DNA from: Variovorax paradoxus
GTDB lineage: Bacteria > Pseudomonadota > Gammaproteobacteria > Burkholderiales > Burkholderiaceae_C
Length of the DNA stretch: 64,000 nucleotides
Reading direction: 5' to 3'
NCBI RefSeq assembly: GCF_024734665.1
Contig: NZ_CP102931.1
Location: forward strand, 5,888,001-5,952,000
The position numbers and the translations under genes were made by a program. Below, in pieces: positions 19,737-28,553 of this stretch (the first letter of the stretch is position 1; each line of letters starts with the position of its first letter). The notes under the pieces were generated by a model. That model saw only the letters and a list, made by a program, of their open reading frames with translations. It was not told the origin of the DNA and searched no databases.

Positions 19737-21767
19737 CTATTGCGCGTAGCGAACGCCAACGCCGAGCAATCCGATGGAGAGGCGCCGGTCGTCGCCGGAA
19801 AGACCCAGCTCTTTGGGAGACTGCTTTCCATCGAGCTTCAGCACGACCGTCGTGATGGGAGATCTGTTCCACAGCGACGGGGCGACGCTCACATGCACGA
19901 CGCCCTGACCTGAAACTTCCTCGCTGCCGATTTCCTCGCCATTGACAAGTACACCCACGTGCTGCGACTTGATCTTTCCGTTGCCCAGATAAGGAAAGAC
20001 CTCAAAGCTCAGGTCGACCGGCTTCGACGCGCTCTTTGACTTGAATTGCAACGCGATCATGTTGGTAGACAACCATTCCCATTCGTCCGGCTTGCCAGGA
20101 CGCGGGGACGGTGCAGCAACGATTTCGCATTTCGCTTTCAGTGGATTGAATTTTTCGATCTCGCCGCGGGTGTCCAGGGTCGGCGAATCGTCACGGATCC
20201 GGCAATAGTCGCTTTCGGTGAACTCGGGAGGAAGATGGTCCACCTTCGCGGTCCAGATTTCCATCGAGTTGTTCTTGTTTATCAAGCGCTCTTCGGTGTA
20301 GCCGGTTCCCCAGCCGAAGACATAGGTCCAGTCGTTCGGGACGAAGTAGGGAACGTTCGATCGGGTCAAGCGCACGGCCAAGCCTGTATTGATGCCCCAA
20401 TCCTGTCCGTCGATCTGGTTGATGGCGATCCGGCTGCCGGGATTCTCAAGATGAACCGACTCGCTGCCGCCCAGCATCGTCGAGTGCTTGCTGAAAACCT
20501 CGAAGTTCGCGTTGTACCGCGGCACGATGAAAAAGGCGGCCACGATCCAGAGAAGCGAAAAAACCAGCAACACCGGGCGAGGCAGCCGCGCGATGAGGCA
20601 GTAGACGACCAGCAATCCCAGCAGGCCGACGATCGAGTACACGAAGAAGGAGTTGAATTCGTAGAGCGGCCCCGTGATCCGAAGCGCCCACAGCGTCGAG
20701 AACGCCAAGGCCAGAATGCAGAACAGGGCCAGGCGCTGCAGTTCGACCCTCGACGCCCTCAGGTTCAGCAGCCACTTCGTCGGAAGCACGAGTGCGGCGG
20801 CCACCATGAGCAGTTCGAAAAGAACCTTGAGGCTGCCCAGCTTCACGTCTCGGGCAGTGTCCAGCCACTCCGGCTTTCTGTCGAAGATGAAATAAGAAGC
20901 GACGTAGTTCATCGCCTGGTTGAATTTGGGCGTCTGACCATGGTTCGACTTCATGTACGTCAGGACTCGCACCGCGTTGCAATCCGGGCAACGGGTCAGG
21001 TCGATGATGATGGGAATCAGGAAGATGCCCATGATCACGAACGAGGCAGCAAAAACCCCTGTGCGCTTGCGGCCGGAAGTCCACGCAGGATCGATCACCT
21101 GCCGCGCCTTCGCCGCCCATGCAAAGCTCAGGATTGCGGCAAGAAAAACCGGGAACGTGAGCACCGGCTGCGCGATGTGCCCGTGGCACAGGACGCAGAC
21201 ACAGAAGACGCACACGGGCAGGAAGCGGAACCAGCCCAGGCTCAGCGCCGCCGAAGAAATCAGGAGCAGCAGATACGGGCCGAACAGCACATGCGGCGCC
21301 CAGATGCTCGATACCGCGATGTAGCCAATGCCCGCGCCCAGGCACGCCACCAGAATCCAAGCGAGAAGAATTCTCTTGTCGCGCACCAGAAACAATGAAA
21401 TGGCGACCGAACTCGCAATGAATCCGCTCTGGAGAATGATGCCGAAGAACACATGCGCCTGATGCGGCGAGGGAACGAAATGCAAGAGGTCGACCAGAAC
21501 CATCTCGCCGAAGGCATACACATAGAAGAAGAACGGGCCCGGATGGTTGAACTGCCATCTCGAGTAGTTCCCGTAGATCTCATGGAAACTCTTGGCGCGG
21601 ATGATGTTCAGTGCATTGGCCGCAAAATCGCCCGCCTCCAACCTGTAGGGGCCGAAGACGAAGCCAGCCGCAGTTGCCAGGACGATCGCAAAAACGGCAA
21701 GAAATACGATCCACCAATATCGCCATTCGACACGGGCTGCAGCATTGCTTCGAACTGACTCACTCAT
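19737..21767 (-). CDS. GT-C-like membrane glycosyltransferase with C-terminal beta domain
   Basis: The 676-residue protein starts at ATG 21767 (MSESVRSN). Residues 17-417 are about ten or eleven membrane helices. The first loop holds LEAGDF (D47), and it is followed by FNHPGPFFFY (H75), which fits the acidic residue and HP motif of GT-C enzymes that use polyprenyl-phosphate sugars. Residues 419-676 are soluble. The last 110 (SFEVFPYLGNGK, LVNGEEIG, ELGLSGDDRRLSIGLLGV) look like a jelly-roll sugar-binding module. EmbA/B/C arabinosyltransferases of mycobacteria have the same layout. Neighbouring DprE1/DprE2-like and UbiA-like genes make arabinosyl (or ribosyl) transfer the best guess. Confidence 0.7.
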   Translation of the reverse strand: MSESVRSNAAARVEWRYWWIVFLAVFAIVLATAAGFVFGPYRLEAGDFAANALNIIRAKSFHEIYGNYSRWQFNHPGPFFFYVYAFGEMVLVDLLHFVPSPHQAHVFFGIILQSGFIASSVAISLFLVRDKRILLAWILVACLGAGIGYIAVSSIWAPHVLFGPYLLLLISSAALSLGWFRFLPVCVFCVCVLCHGHIAQPVLTFPVFLAAILSFAWAAKARQVIDPAWTSGRKRTGVFAASFVIMGIFLIPIIIDLTRCPDCNAVRVLTYMKSNHGQTPKFNQAMNYVASYFIFDRKPEWLDTARDVKLGSLKVLFELLMVAAALVLPTKWLLNLRASRVELQRLALFCILALAFSTLWALRITGPLYEFNSFFVYSIVGLLGLLVVYCLIARLPRPVLLVFSLLWIVAAFFIVPRYNANFEVFSKHSTMLGGSESVHLENPGSRIAINQIDGQDWGINTGLAVRLTRSNVPYFVPNDWTYVFGWGTGYTEERLINKNNSMEIWTAKVDHLPPEFTESDYCRIRDDSPTLDTRGEIEKFNPLKAKCEIVAAPSPRPGKPDEWEWLSTNMIALQFKSKSASKPVDLSFEVFPYLGNGKIKSQHVGVLVNGEEIGSEEVSGQGVVHVSVAPSLWNRSPITTVVLKLDGKQSPKELGLSGDDRRLSIGLLGVGVRYAQ

Positions 21768-21784
21768 CAGGTTATCCCTCACCC

Positions 21785-22534
21785 TTACAGCCCAAGTTTC
21801 TTGAAAATGAATGTCGGAATCATCTTGATGATCGTCATGATGATTTGCCAGAACCAGGGCACGTAGATGACGGCCTTCCTTGCGCTCACCGCATCGACGA
21901 TCGTGCGGGCCACGCGCTCCGGCGTCGCAGTCAACTTCTTGGGCAGATCGAGCCCGGCCGTCATGGGCGTGGCAACGAAGCCCGGCTTGATCAGCAACAG
22001 GTTGACGCCGCGCTTGAAAAGCCTTCCCCGCATGCCGGAAGCAAAAGCCTCCACGCTGCTCTTTGCGGCGCCATAAAGGAAGTTGCTCGGCCGGCCGCGA
22101 TCTCCGGCCACGGAGCCGATCACCGCCAGCGTGCCCCTTCCTTGCGTTTCGAACCGAGGCGCCAGCGCGAGCATGCAGATGATCGCGCTTTCGCCGTTGG
22201 TACGGAACTGCTCGATGGCGTAGTCGAGGTCTACTGCCGCACGCGCCTGATCGGGCAGCGTGCCGTGGGCAATCAGCGCCACGTCGACCTCGCCGAGGTC
22301 GCGCCATGCGCGCTCGACGACATCGGGGAACTGCTTTGGCTCGGCCGCGTCCCACACATAGCTGAACATCCCCGTGGCGCCACGGGCGCTCAGGTCGCTT
22401 GCGACGACCTCGAGTTTGTCCTGTGCGCGCGCCACAAGCGCAAAGGTACAGCCTTCGGCGGCATATTGCCGCGCCACGGCCTCGGCGATACCGGAGGTCG
22501 CACCGACGATGAGGATCTTTTTTCTTGTTGACAT
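21785..22534 (-). CDS. DprE2-like short-chain reductase
   Basis: This 249-residue classical SDR has GATSGIA (11-17), S141, Y154 and K158 as the catalytic set. The C-terminal VPWFWQIIMTIIKMIP hydrophobic tail is typical of DprE2-type proteins. In mycobacteria DprE2 reduces the 2-keto intermediate made by DprE1 to decaprenyl-phosphoryl-arabinose. The gene sits 10 bases after the DprE1-like gene and 17 bases before the membrane glycosyltransferase, so the pair is likely co-expressed. Function as a 2-prime epimerase partner is inferred from this pairing. A generic SDR role cannot be fully ruled out. Confidence 0.82.
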   Translation of the reverse strand: MSTRKKILIVGATSGIAEAVARQYAAEGCTFALVARAQDKLEVVASDLSARGATGMFSYVWDAAEPKQFPDVVERAWRDLGEVDVALIAHGTLPDQARAAVDLDYAIEQFRTNGESAIICMLALAPRFETQGRGTLAVIGSVAGDRGRPSNFLYGAAKSSVEAFASGMRGRLFKRGVNLLLIKPGFVATPMTAGLDLPKKLTATPERVARTIVDAVSARKAVIYVPWFWQIIMTIIKMIPTFIFKKLGL

Positions 22535-22544
22535 GGAATGGGTC

Positions 22545-23867
22545 TCAGGGAGTTACACGGTTCCAGAACCGCGATTTCAGGTGCGGGTCGCGAAGCGCTT
22601 CGACTTGGGGCCAGGCCGGGTAGGCTTGCTGAAAATGCACCGCGCTCATGTGCGCGTCCTTCGCCGGGTAGAGGCGTCCTCCGGCCTCGTGAATCAATGC
22701 ATCGAGCTTGGCGAACAACCGTGCGTTGGCAATGTCGCGCTGCGCAAAGTCGAGCGCCAGCGAGACGCCCGGCAAGGGGAAGGACAGAAGTCCGGGCGAC
22801 GGAACATCGCCGCACCGCTTGAGCACCGCGAGGAAAGAGCCGCTGCCGCTGCGCGCGATCTCTGCGAGCACCGCACGAATCGCGTCCCGCGAACTGGCGA
22901 ATGGCACAACGCACTGGTATTGCTGAAACCCGGCTCGCCCGTACATCCGGTTCCAGTGCAGCAGCTTGTCGAGCGGATAGAAGAACGGGTCATAGCCGAC
23001 CGTCGCGTGGACCTGCCTGGCTTGCTGCCGGTGGTAGTAGAGCGTGTTGAAGACCCGCAGGCTGGCTGCATTGACGAGCGACACAGGAGGATCGACCGGC
23101 ATGCTCTTGGGCTTTGCGGAAGAGACCTGCAAGCCACCTTCCTGTGCATGGTTGCCCACGATGTAGTGCCCTCGCCCCGCCTGCCGGCCGGTGGCGAGGC
23201 AGTCGACCCAGGCCACGGCATATTCGTGCTGCGCATCGAGCTGCTCGGACAGGTCGAAAAACTCGTCCAGTCCACCGAACTTGATTGAGCGCTGCGCCAT
23301 GTAGGCAGAAGGCACGCGACGCAGCTGGATTTCAACCGACAGCACAATGCCGGTCAGGCCCAACCCCCCGACGCTCGCACGGAACAGCTCGGCGTTGTCC
23401 TGCGGCGAGCAGTCGACCACCCCGTCCTGCGTCCTGAACAGCGCCAGCCGCCTGATGTGGCAACCGAAGGTGCCCATCACATGGTGATTCTTGCCGTGCA
23501 CGTCGTTGGCCACGGCGCCGCCGAGCGTGACGAACTTGGTTCCCGGTGTGACCGGCAGGAACCAGCCCCGAGGCAGCGCGATGTCGATGAGCGCTCCCAG
23601 GGTGAGGCCGGCTTGTGCGACGACCACGCCGGTTTCCCAGTCCGCTGCGATCACGCGGTCCATGCCTGCCATCGCCACGACATGGTCGGACGCCGCCATA
23701 CAGGAGTCGCCGTAGCTGCGCCCCATGCCGAACGCGAGCGTGCCACCGCTGCCTTGCGCCAGCGCGGATGCGGCAGCGCCTTCGACCTCGGACGGCCAAT
23801 GAACGGCGTGCGCCGTTTGCGGGTGGTGGGGATACCGCCCCCACGACAGGCGTGCGGACGAGTTCAA
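22545..23867 (-). CDS. DprE1-like FAD-dependent sugar-lipid oxidase
   Basis: The 440-residue VAO-type flavoprotein has the FAD loop GMGRSYGDS (47-55) and a TPGTKFVTLGG...NDVHGKNHH block (107-129) close to that of mycobacterial DprE1. LYPAKD near the C-terminus places a lysine (about K403) where DprE1 has its active-site lysine. The stretch SLALDFAQ (about 369-376) seems to put alanine where DprE1 has the cysteine hit by benzothiazinones. The start is a TTG whose last bases overlap the upstream stop (TTGA); no ATG fits. DprE1 oxidises the 2-prime hydroxyl of polyprenyl-phosphoryl-ribose. The same reaction is inferred here. Confidence 0.85.
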   Translation of the reverse strand: MNSSARLSWGRYPHHPQTAHAVHWPSEVEGAAASALAQGSGGTLAFGMGRSYGDSCMAASDHVVAMAGMDRVIAADWETGVVVAQAGLTLGALIDIALPRGWFLPVTPGTKFVTLGGAVANDVHGKNHHVMGTFGCHIRRLALFRTQDGVVDCSPQDNAELFRASVGGLGLTGIVLSVEIQLRRVPSAYMAQRSIKFGGLDEFFDLSEQLDAQHEYAVAWVDCLATGRQAGRGHYIVGNHAQEGGLQVSSAKPKSMPVDPPVSLVNAASLRVFNTLYYHRQQARQVHATVGYDPFFYPLDKLLHWNRMYGRAGFQQYQCVVPFASSRDAIRAVLAEIARSGSGSFLAVLKRCGDVPSPGLLSFPLPGVSLALDFAQRDIANARLFAKLDALIHEAGGRLYPAKDAHMSAVHFQQAYPAWPQVEALRDPHLKSRFWNRVTP

Positions 23868-25348
23868 AATGCGGCTGCAACAAAAGTGGCGGCGAACGCA
23901 ATGCCGATCCAGCGGCTGACACGGTCACGCAGTGCGAAGACGATCGGATCGTCATTCATGCGCCCCCGGTGCGCGATCAACCAGACCCGGCTCAACCAGA
24001 ACAACAGCAACGGGCACGCCACCCACAGCACCTTCGGGTGTCCATACAGGTGCAGCGAGGCCACGTCGTTGATGTAGAGGGCGAGCACGAGCACCGACAG
24101 ATACCCCGACGACCCGCCCAGGGACGCCAGAAGCTCGAAATCCTGGACCTCGTAGCCTCGCCCCGGTGCGGCGTCGTCCCGCCCTTGCTCCCTGGCTTCA
24201 TAGAGTTCGGTGTACCGCTTGACGAAGGCCAGGCTCAGAAACATGAAAATGCAGAACGCCAGGATCCAGAACGTCAACGGCGCGACGATCGCGGCGGCGC
24301 CGGCGACGACGCGCACCGTGTACAGCATCGCCAGCGTAACCACGTCGAGCATGACCACGCGCTTGATCCAGAGCGAATACGCCAGCGTCAGGAGGTAGTA
24401 CACCCCGAGGACCACCGCGAATCTCGCTGGCAGCCACAGCAGCGACGCACCGAACGCGAACACCAGCAGCGCGGGCATCCAGACCATGGCGTGGAAGACC
24501 GGAAATGTCCCGGCCGCCAGCGGCCGATTGCACTTCGTGCGGTGCCTTCGGTCGTCCTTGAGGTCGAGCAGGTCGTTCAGCAGGTACACGCTGGAGGCAC
24601 AAGCACCGAAGCACAGGAACGCGAGCACACAATCGCCCAGCAGTTGCCAGTGGCTCAACTTGTGCGTTGCCAGCAATGGTACAAACACGAGAAGGTTCTT
24701 GGCCCATTGGTGCAGCCGCAGCGCCTTGCGCAACACACGCAGGTATCCCACGCGATCGTCGAACACCTCGCCCAAGCGTCCGAGACGGCGCGCGCGCGCC
24801 AACACATTGAACTCGGGGTTCACCACGTGGGCGACGTTCGCGGAACGCCAGACGTCCAGGTCGGCGGTCGAATTGCCGACATATTCGAAGCGCTGTTCGC
24901 CGTAGCGGGAAACCAGGGCATCCCGCTTGTGTGCAGAAGCAAGGTTCTTCGCCTCGGTGCCGAGCACCTCGTCGAAGATACCCAGATGGTCGGCCACCTG
25001 GCGTGCAAGCCGCGCGTCGGAAGCCGTTGCGAGCACCAGATGCACGTCGCCCAGGGTTTTCTGGCTCTCGAGCCAGGCCACCAGAGGCTTGTTGTAGGGA
25101 AGCGTGGCGATGACCGGCGTTGCCACGTCGGCGACGCGCCGCTTGAAATAGGCTTTTCCCTTCAACAGCCAGAACAGCGCCTTCAGGAACAGCAGGGGCT
25201 GGTAGCGCAGCATCAGGAAGACGCTCTCGACCAGCAGGTCCGATCGAATCAGCGTTCCGTCGAGGTCGACCGCGATAACCCGGCGGCCCGCAGTGGCGCG
25301 GCCCGATCGTGTATCGCCCAGGCTCATCGTTTGCTCAAACGCAGTCAT
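23864..25348 (-). CDS. HAD phosphatase-UbiA prenyltransferase fusion (DPPR-synthase-like)
   Basis: This 494-residue fusion has residues 24-200 as a HAD hydrolase, with VDLDGTL (27-33), LATAS (106-110) and GNSTADLDVW (158-167). Residues 205-494 are a UbiA-family membrane prenyltransferase with about eight or nine helices and the metal-binding motif NDLLDLKDD (258-266), then a polar NRPLAAG. Rv3806c of mycobacteria is a UbiA enzyme that puts phosphoribose from PRPP on decaprenyl phosphate, and a separate phosphatase then removes the 5-phosphate. The fusion would put both steps in one protein. The start and stop each overlap a neighbour by four bases. Confidence 0.85.
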   Translation of the reverse strand: MTAFEQTMSLGDTRSGRATAGRRVIAVDLDGTLIRSDLLVESVFLMLRYQPLLFLKALFWLLKGKAYFKRRVADVATPVIATLPYNKPLVAWLESQKTLGDVHLVLATASDARLARQVADHLGIFDEVLGTEAKNLASAHKRDALVSRYGEQRFEYVGNSTADLDVWRSANVAHVVNPEFNVLARARRLGRLGEVFDDRVGYLRVLRKALRLHQWAKNLLVFVPLLATHKLSHWQLLGDCVLAFLCFGACASSVYLLNDLLDLKDDRRHRTKCNRPLAAGTFPVFHAMVWMPALLVFAFGASLLWLPARFAVVLGVYYLLTLAYSLWIKRVVMLDVVTLAMLYTVRVVAGAAAIVAPLTFWILAFCIFMFLSLAFVKRYTELYEAREQGRDDAAPGRGYEVQDFELLASLGGSSGYLSVLVLALYINDVASLHLYGHPKVLWVACPLLLFWLSRVWLIAHRGRMNDDPIVFALRDRVSRWIGIAFAATFVAAAF

Positions 25349-25887
25349 GGGAACAGATCGGCCTTTTCCAGCGAAACGCCGGCGGCATCCTTGGCGGACA
25401 GTTGAGGGGACATGTCAGGCCAGGCGATGTTCAAGGTCGGATCATTCCACGCGATGCAGCGCTCGTATGCCGGCGCGTAGTAATCGGTGGTCTTGTAGAG
25501 AAACTCGGCCGTGTCGCTCAACACCAGGAACGCATGGGCAAACCCGGCAGGCACCCAGAGCTGCTTGTGGTTTTCGTCCGTCAACTCCACGCCCACCCAG
25601 CGCCCAAAGGTCGGAGACGACTTGCGGATGTCGACGGCGACATCGAACACCGCCCCGCGCACGACACGCACCAGCTTGCCCTGCGGCTGTTGGATCTGAT
25701 AGTGAAGACCGCGCAGCACGCCCTTGGCCGAGCGCGAATGGTTGTCCTGGACGAACTCGACGTGCTTCCCGACGGCCTCGTCGAAGGCCTTGCCGTTGAA
25801 ACTCTCGAAGAAGAAGCCGCGCGCGTCACCGAAGACCTTGGGCTCGATCACCAGCACGTCGGGTATGGCGGTCGGTGTTGCTTTCAT
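25345..25887 (-). CDS. rfbC: dTDP-4-dehydrorhamnose 3,5-epimerase
   Basis: RfbC (RmlC) epimerises C3 and C5 of dTDP-4-keto-6-deoxyglucose, the third step to dTDP-L-rhamnose. The 180-residue cupin begins MKATPTAIPD and has RGFFFESF, LRGLHYQ (catalytic histidine), DVAVDIRKSSPTFG and KTTDYYAP (catalytic tyrosine region). All match true RmlC. The usual partners rfbB, rfbD and rfbA sit about 8 kb upstream in the same transcript. It lies 23 bases after the CmcI-like gene and overlaps the HAD-UbiA fusion by four bases. Confidence 0.93.
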   Translation of the reverse strand: MKATPTAIPDVLVIEPKVFGDARGFFFESFNGKAFDEAVGKHVEFVQDNHSRSAKGVLRGLHYQIQQPQGKLVRVVRGAVFDVAVDIRKSSPTFGRWVGVELTDENHKQLWVPAGFAHAFLVLSDTAEFLYKTTDYYAPAYERCIAWNDPTLNIAWPDMSPQLSAKDAAGVSLEKADLFP

Positions 25888-25910
25888 GATTTGTCCAAAA
25901 CTCAAATGGG

Positions 25911-26651
25911 TCAGGCCACGCGGCGAAGGTAGCCGTCCGGGGCCACGCTGACGAGAAGCTTGTTGTCGATGGCCCGGTCGATCTCGAACGCATGCGCATG
26001 CGTTTTGAGGAATTCGTGAACCGCTGTCTTCGGATTGTCGCCGGGGCCCCATGGGCGGTCGGGAAACAGGCTGTCGGGCAGATCTTCCACGATGGTGTCG
26101 AACACGACGCAGTAGCTGCCGACGCTCACCAGCGGCGCGTAGGCGCGTAGTTCGTCGAGCACGTGGGCATGGGTGTGGTTGCTGTCAAGGCAGACCAGGA
26201 CGGACTGCTTGTCCGAAGCCGCGGCCTTGACCTTGTCGATCACGTCCTGCGCGATGCTCGAGCCTTCGATCATGGAAATGCGCTTCATCATGGGATGCGC
26301 CTCGATGGCCTTGCGATTGTGCGAACGGATGTCGATGTCGATACCCAGCACCCGTGCATCGGCCGGGCCGCCGCACGCCGCATTCAGCTCCAGCATCGCC
26401 GCGGAGAAGATCAGCGAGCCGCCGTGCGCGATGCCCGTCTCGATGATCAGGTCAGGCTGCACACGCCAGATGAGCTCCTGCATTGCCACGATGTCCTGCG
26501 GATACTGGATGATGGGGCGCCCCATCCAGGAGAAGTTGTAGGAATAGCCTGCGCGGATGGAGGAGCCGATCAGCGCCTTGGCGTCCGCCTGCAAGGTCGA
26601 ATTGGTTTCGTTGGCCGCAACGCGTGCGGCCACTTCATCGTCAAACGTCAT
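25911..26651 (-). CDS. CmcI/cephalosporin hydroxylase-like SAM methyltransferase
   Basis: The 246-residue protein begins MTFDDEVAAR and belongs to the CmcI family, which includes rhamnosyl O-methyltransferases of glycolipid pathways. PDLIIETGIAHGGSLIF is the SAM-binding loop, GIDIDIR the acidic second motif and VCLDSNHTHAHVL a metal-binding-like segment. The start shares four bases with the upstream methyltransferase stop. A longer upstream frame exists but overlaps that gene fully. The likely role is O-methylation of a deoxy sugar in the surface glycan. Confidence 0.83.
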   Translation of the reverse strand: MTFDDEVAARVAANETNSTLQADAKALIGSSIRAGYSYNFSWMGRPIIQYPQDIVAMQELIWRVQPDLIIETGIAHGGSLIFSAAMLELNAACGGPADARVLGIDIDIRSHNRKAIEAHPMMKRISMIEGSSIAQDVIDKVKAAASDKQSVLVCLDSNHTHAHVLDELRAYAPLVSVGSYCVVFDTIVEDLPDSLFPDRPWGPGDNPKTAVHEFLKTHAHAFEIDRAIDNKLLVSVAPDGYLRRVA

Positions 26652-27709
26652 TTTTTGTCTACCTTTACGAGTCGAAATCTGCCGCAGGACTGTGCCACGA
26701 TCTCTTCGAAATAATTGGAGTTCATCACGAACACGTGCGCGCCCGGCGGCAGCGACTCGAGCGCGCGATCGGGAGAGACGATGGCCAGCCCCGTGCCGGC
26801 CAAGTACTTGCCTTGCTTGACCGGGTTGATGTCGATCGCCACGTCGAATTTCACGCCTGCGGCGCGAAGGTGGTGCGAAAAGATGACGCCCTTGGAAGAG
26901 GCACCCCAGATCGCCATGGGCCCGGAATCGGCGAGCGCAAGGGCCTTGCACTGTTCGACACCGGCCATGAAGTCGGCCGGCAACGCGATCGACTCGCGCG
27001 GCGGCGCCACAGCCTGCCGCAACGATGCGAGGTCTGCGACGACATAGAGATACTGGCCGCCGAACACGTGTCCCGCCTCATGGATGCATTCGAACATCCT
27101 CTCGAAGTCCGTCGCGCGAAAGTAGTTGACGTGCTCGTAGAAGATGTCGAACCAGGCACCGTGCCGGCAGATCCAGTCGAAGCACGGCACCTCGATGTAT
27201 ATCTTGCCCTGCCCCCCATTGGCGTCGGCGATCTCCTTCAGGAATTCGAAGGGTCGCGGAATGTGCTCGAGCACGTGGCGAAGCACGATGGCGTCCGCGG
27301 ACAGCCCGAGTGCTCGCGAGAAGGGAGCGGCAACGACATGCGGGCTCTCACCCTCGAAGGCGGGGTCGATGCCGGTCGCTTCGTAGCCGGCTTCGCGCAG
27401 GTGGTTCAGAAAGTAGCCCTTGCCGCAGCCGACCTCGATCAGCGACGGCGTCTGAAAGTGACGCCTGATGATGCTCAGCACGGCGTCCAGGTGCTCTCGG
27501 AAGACCGACGAGCATGCCTGCTCGTTCTGGTAGTCGGCGTCATAGGTCAGCAGCGCCGGGTCGAATGCCTCGTTGAAGACAAGCCCCGTGACCTCGTCCC
27601 GCACCAGGACCATGTCGCCCCGGGCCGAGCCGATGCCCGCCTCGACGCTGTCGAACACGCGGTTCTGCAGGACGGGCAGCCCCTCGATGCGCAAGAGTTC
27701 ACGATGCAT
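26648..27709 (-). CDS. class I SAM C-methyltransferase-like protein
   Basis: This 353-residue protein has a central SAM fold (LIEVGCGKGYFLNHL; ATGIDPAF; LRHVLEHIPRPFEFL). Its C-terminal domain has GASSKGVIFSHHL and DINPVKQGKYLAGTG. That C-terminal domain is the one found in sugar 3-C-methyltransferases such as NovU and TylCIII. The N-terminal zinc-like cysteine motif seen in the paralogue at 28550-29776 is missing. The first 11 bases overlap the upstream reductase gene. It may act on a keto-sugar or on a finished glycan; the substrate is not known. Confidence 0.78.
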   Translation of the reverse strand: MHRELLRIEGLPVLQNRVFDSVEAGIGSARGDMVLVRDEVTGLVFNEAFDPALLTYDADYQNEQACSSVFREHLDAVLSIIRRHFQTPSLIEVGCGKGYFLNHLREAGYEATGIDPAFEGESPHVVAAPFSRALGLSADAIVLRHVLEHIPRPFEFLKEIADANGGQGKIYIEVPCFDWICRHGAWFDIFYEHVNYFRATDFERMFECIHEAGHVFGGQYLYVVADLASLRQAVAPPRESIALPADFMAGVEQCKALALADSGPMAIWGASSKGVIFSHHLRAAGVKFDVAIDINPVKQGKYLAGTGLAIVSPDRALESLPPGAHVFVMNSNYFEEIVAQSCGRFRLVKVDKK

Positions 27710-28553
27710 CGGCCACCTCCCGCGTCAGTCGAATCAGTTTTGCATTGCTGCCCCAGAACGCCATCGGCTCGTAACTCGGATAGGGAAAGTGTCCCAGGGC
27801 GAGCTCGATCGGCGAGCCAAGGGAATCGCGCCAGCCCTCGACGAGCGAGCGCACCGAGGTGGGCCGGCCCGAGCAGATATTGACGATCCCGTGCGCCGCG
27901 TGGCCGAGGGCCAGGGCCACGAGGTGCTGCGCCACGTCGGCCACGGGCAGGAAATCGCGCAACTGCTCGCCGCCAGACATCCGGAACTCGGCATCGCCAC
28001 GCCCGGCGGCCGCCATGAACTGGGTGTACAACGCGCCCGGCGCCTGCCCTTCGCCGTACATGTAGAACAGCCGCGCCCACGTCAGGCGAACCTGGCTGTC
28101 CGCGGCCAGGAACTCGAGCTCCCGACGCAATGCATCCTTCGCGAAGCCGTAGGGGTTGCGAGGATCCGTCGGAAGCGATTCGTCGAGCTCGCCGGATTGC
28201 ATGCCGTATTCGAAGCAGGTGCCGGCACACACCAGCGTTGACAGCCCGGCCTTCACGAGCTGTTCGAGAAAACGGTACTGCTCGCCCAGGTGCGTGTCGA
28301 AATGATGCCGCGATTGGTAGTTCGGCAAGCCGCTCCACGCCAGATGAATGAGTGCATCGGGCCGCCCCAGCCATTCGAAGGCGCCTTCGGAAGCCGCGCT
28401 CATGTCGGCCGCCACATGCGCGACGCCCTCCGGCAGCCAGGCACCCGCGCCGCGCCTCGACACGGCGACGACGTGGACGCCGGGCAGCAAGGACAACCGG
28501 CGAACCACGTGCCGGCCGATGAAACCGCTGGCACCGGTGACTGCGACCTTCAT
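27699..28553 (-). CDS. NAD-dependent sugar epimerase/4-ketoreductase
   Basis: The 284-residue extended SDR begins MKVAVTGASGFIGRHVV. AGTCFEYG fits the catalytic serine/threonine site and NPYGFAKDAL gives the Tyr-x3-Lys pair. It sits between two C-methyltransferase-like genes and downstream of rfbF/rfbG, so it is a good candidate for the 4-ketoreductase that completes a CDP-linked branched deoxy sugar. That role is inferred. Its ATG overlaps the stop of the upstream methyltransferase by four bases. Confidence 0.82.
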   Translation of the reverse strand: MKVAVTGASGFIGRHVVRRLSLLPGVHVVAVSRRGAGAWLPEGVAHVAADMSAASEGAFEWLGRPDALIHLAWSGLPNYQSRHHFDTHLGEQYRFLEQLVKAGLSTLVCAGTCFEYGMQSGELDESLPTDPRNPYGFAKDALRRELEFLAADSQVRLTWARLFYMYGEGQAPGALYTQFMAAAGRGDAEFRMSGGEQLRDFLPVADVAQHLVALALGHAAHGIVNICSGRPTSVRSLVEGWRDSLGSPIELALGHFPYPSYEPMAFWGSNAKLIRLTREVADAS

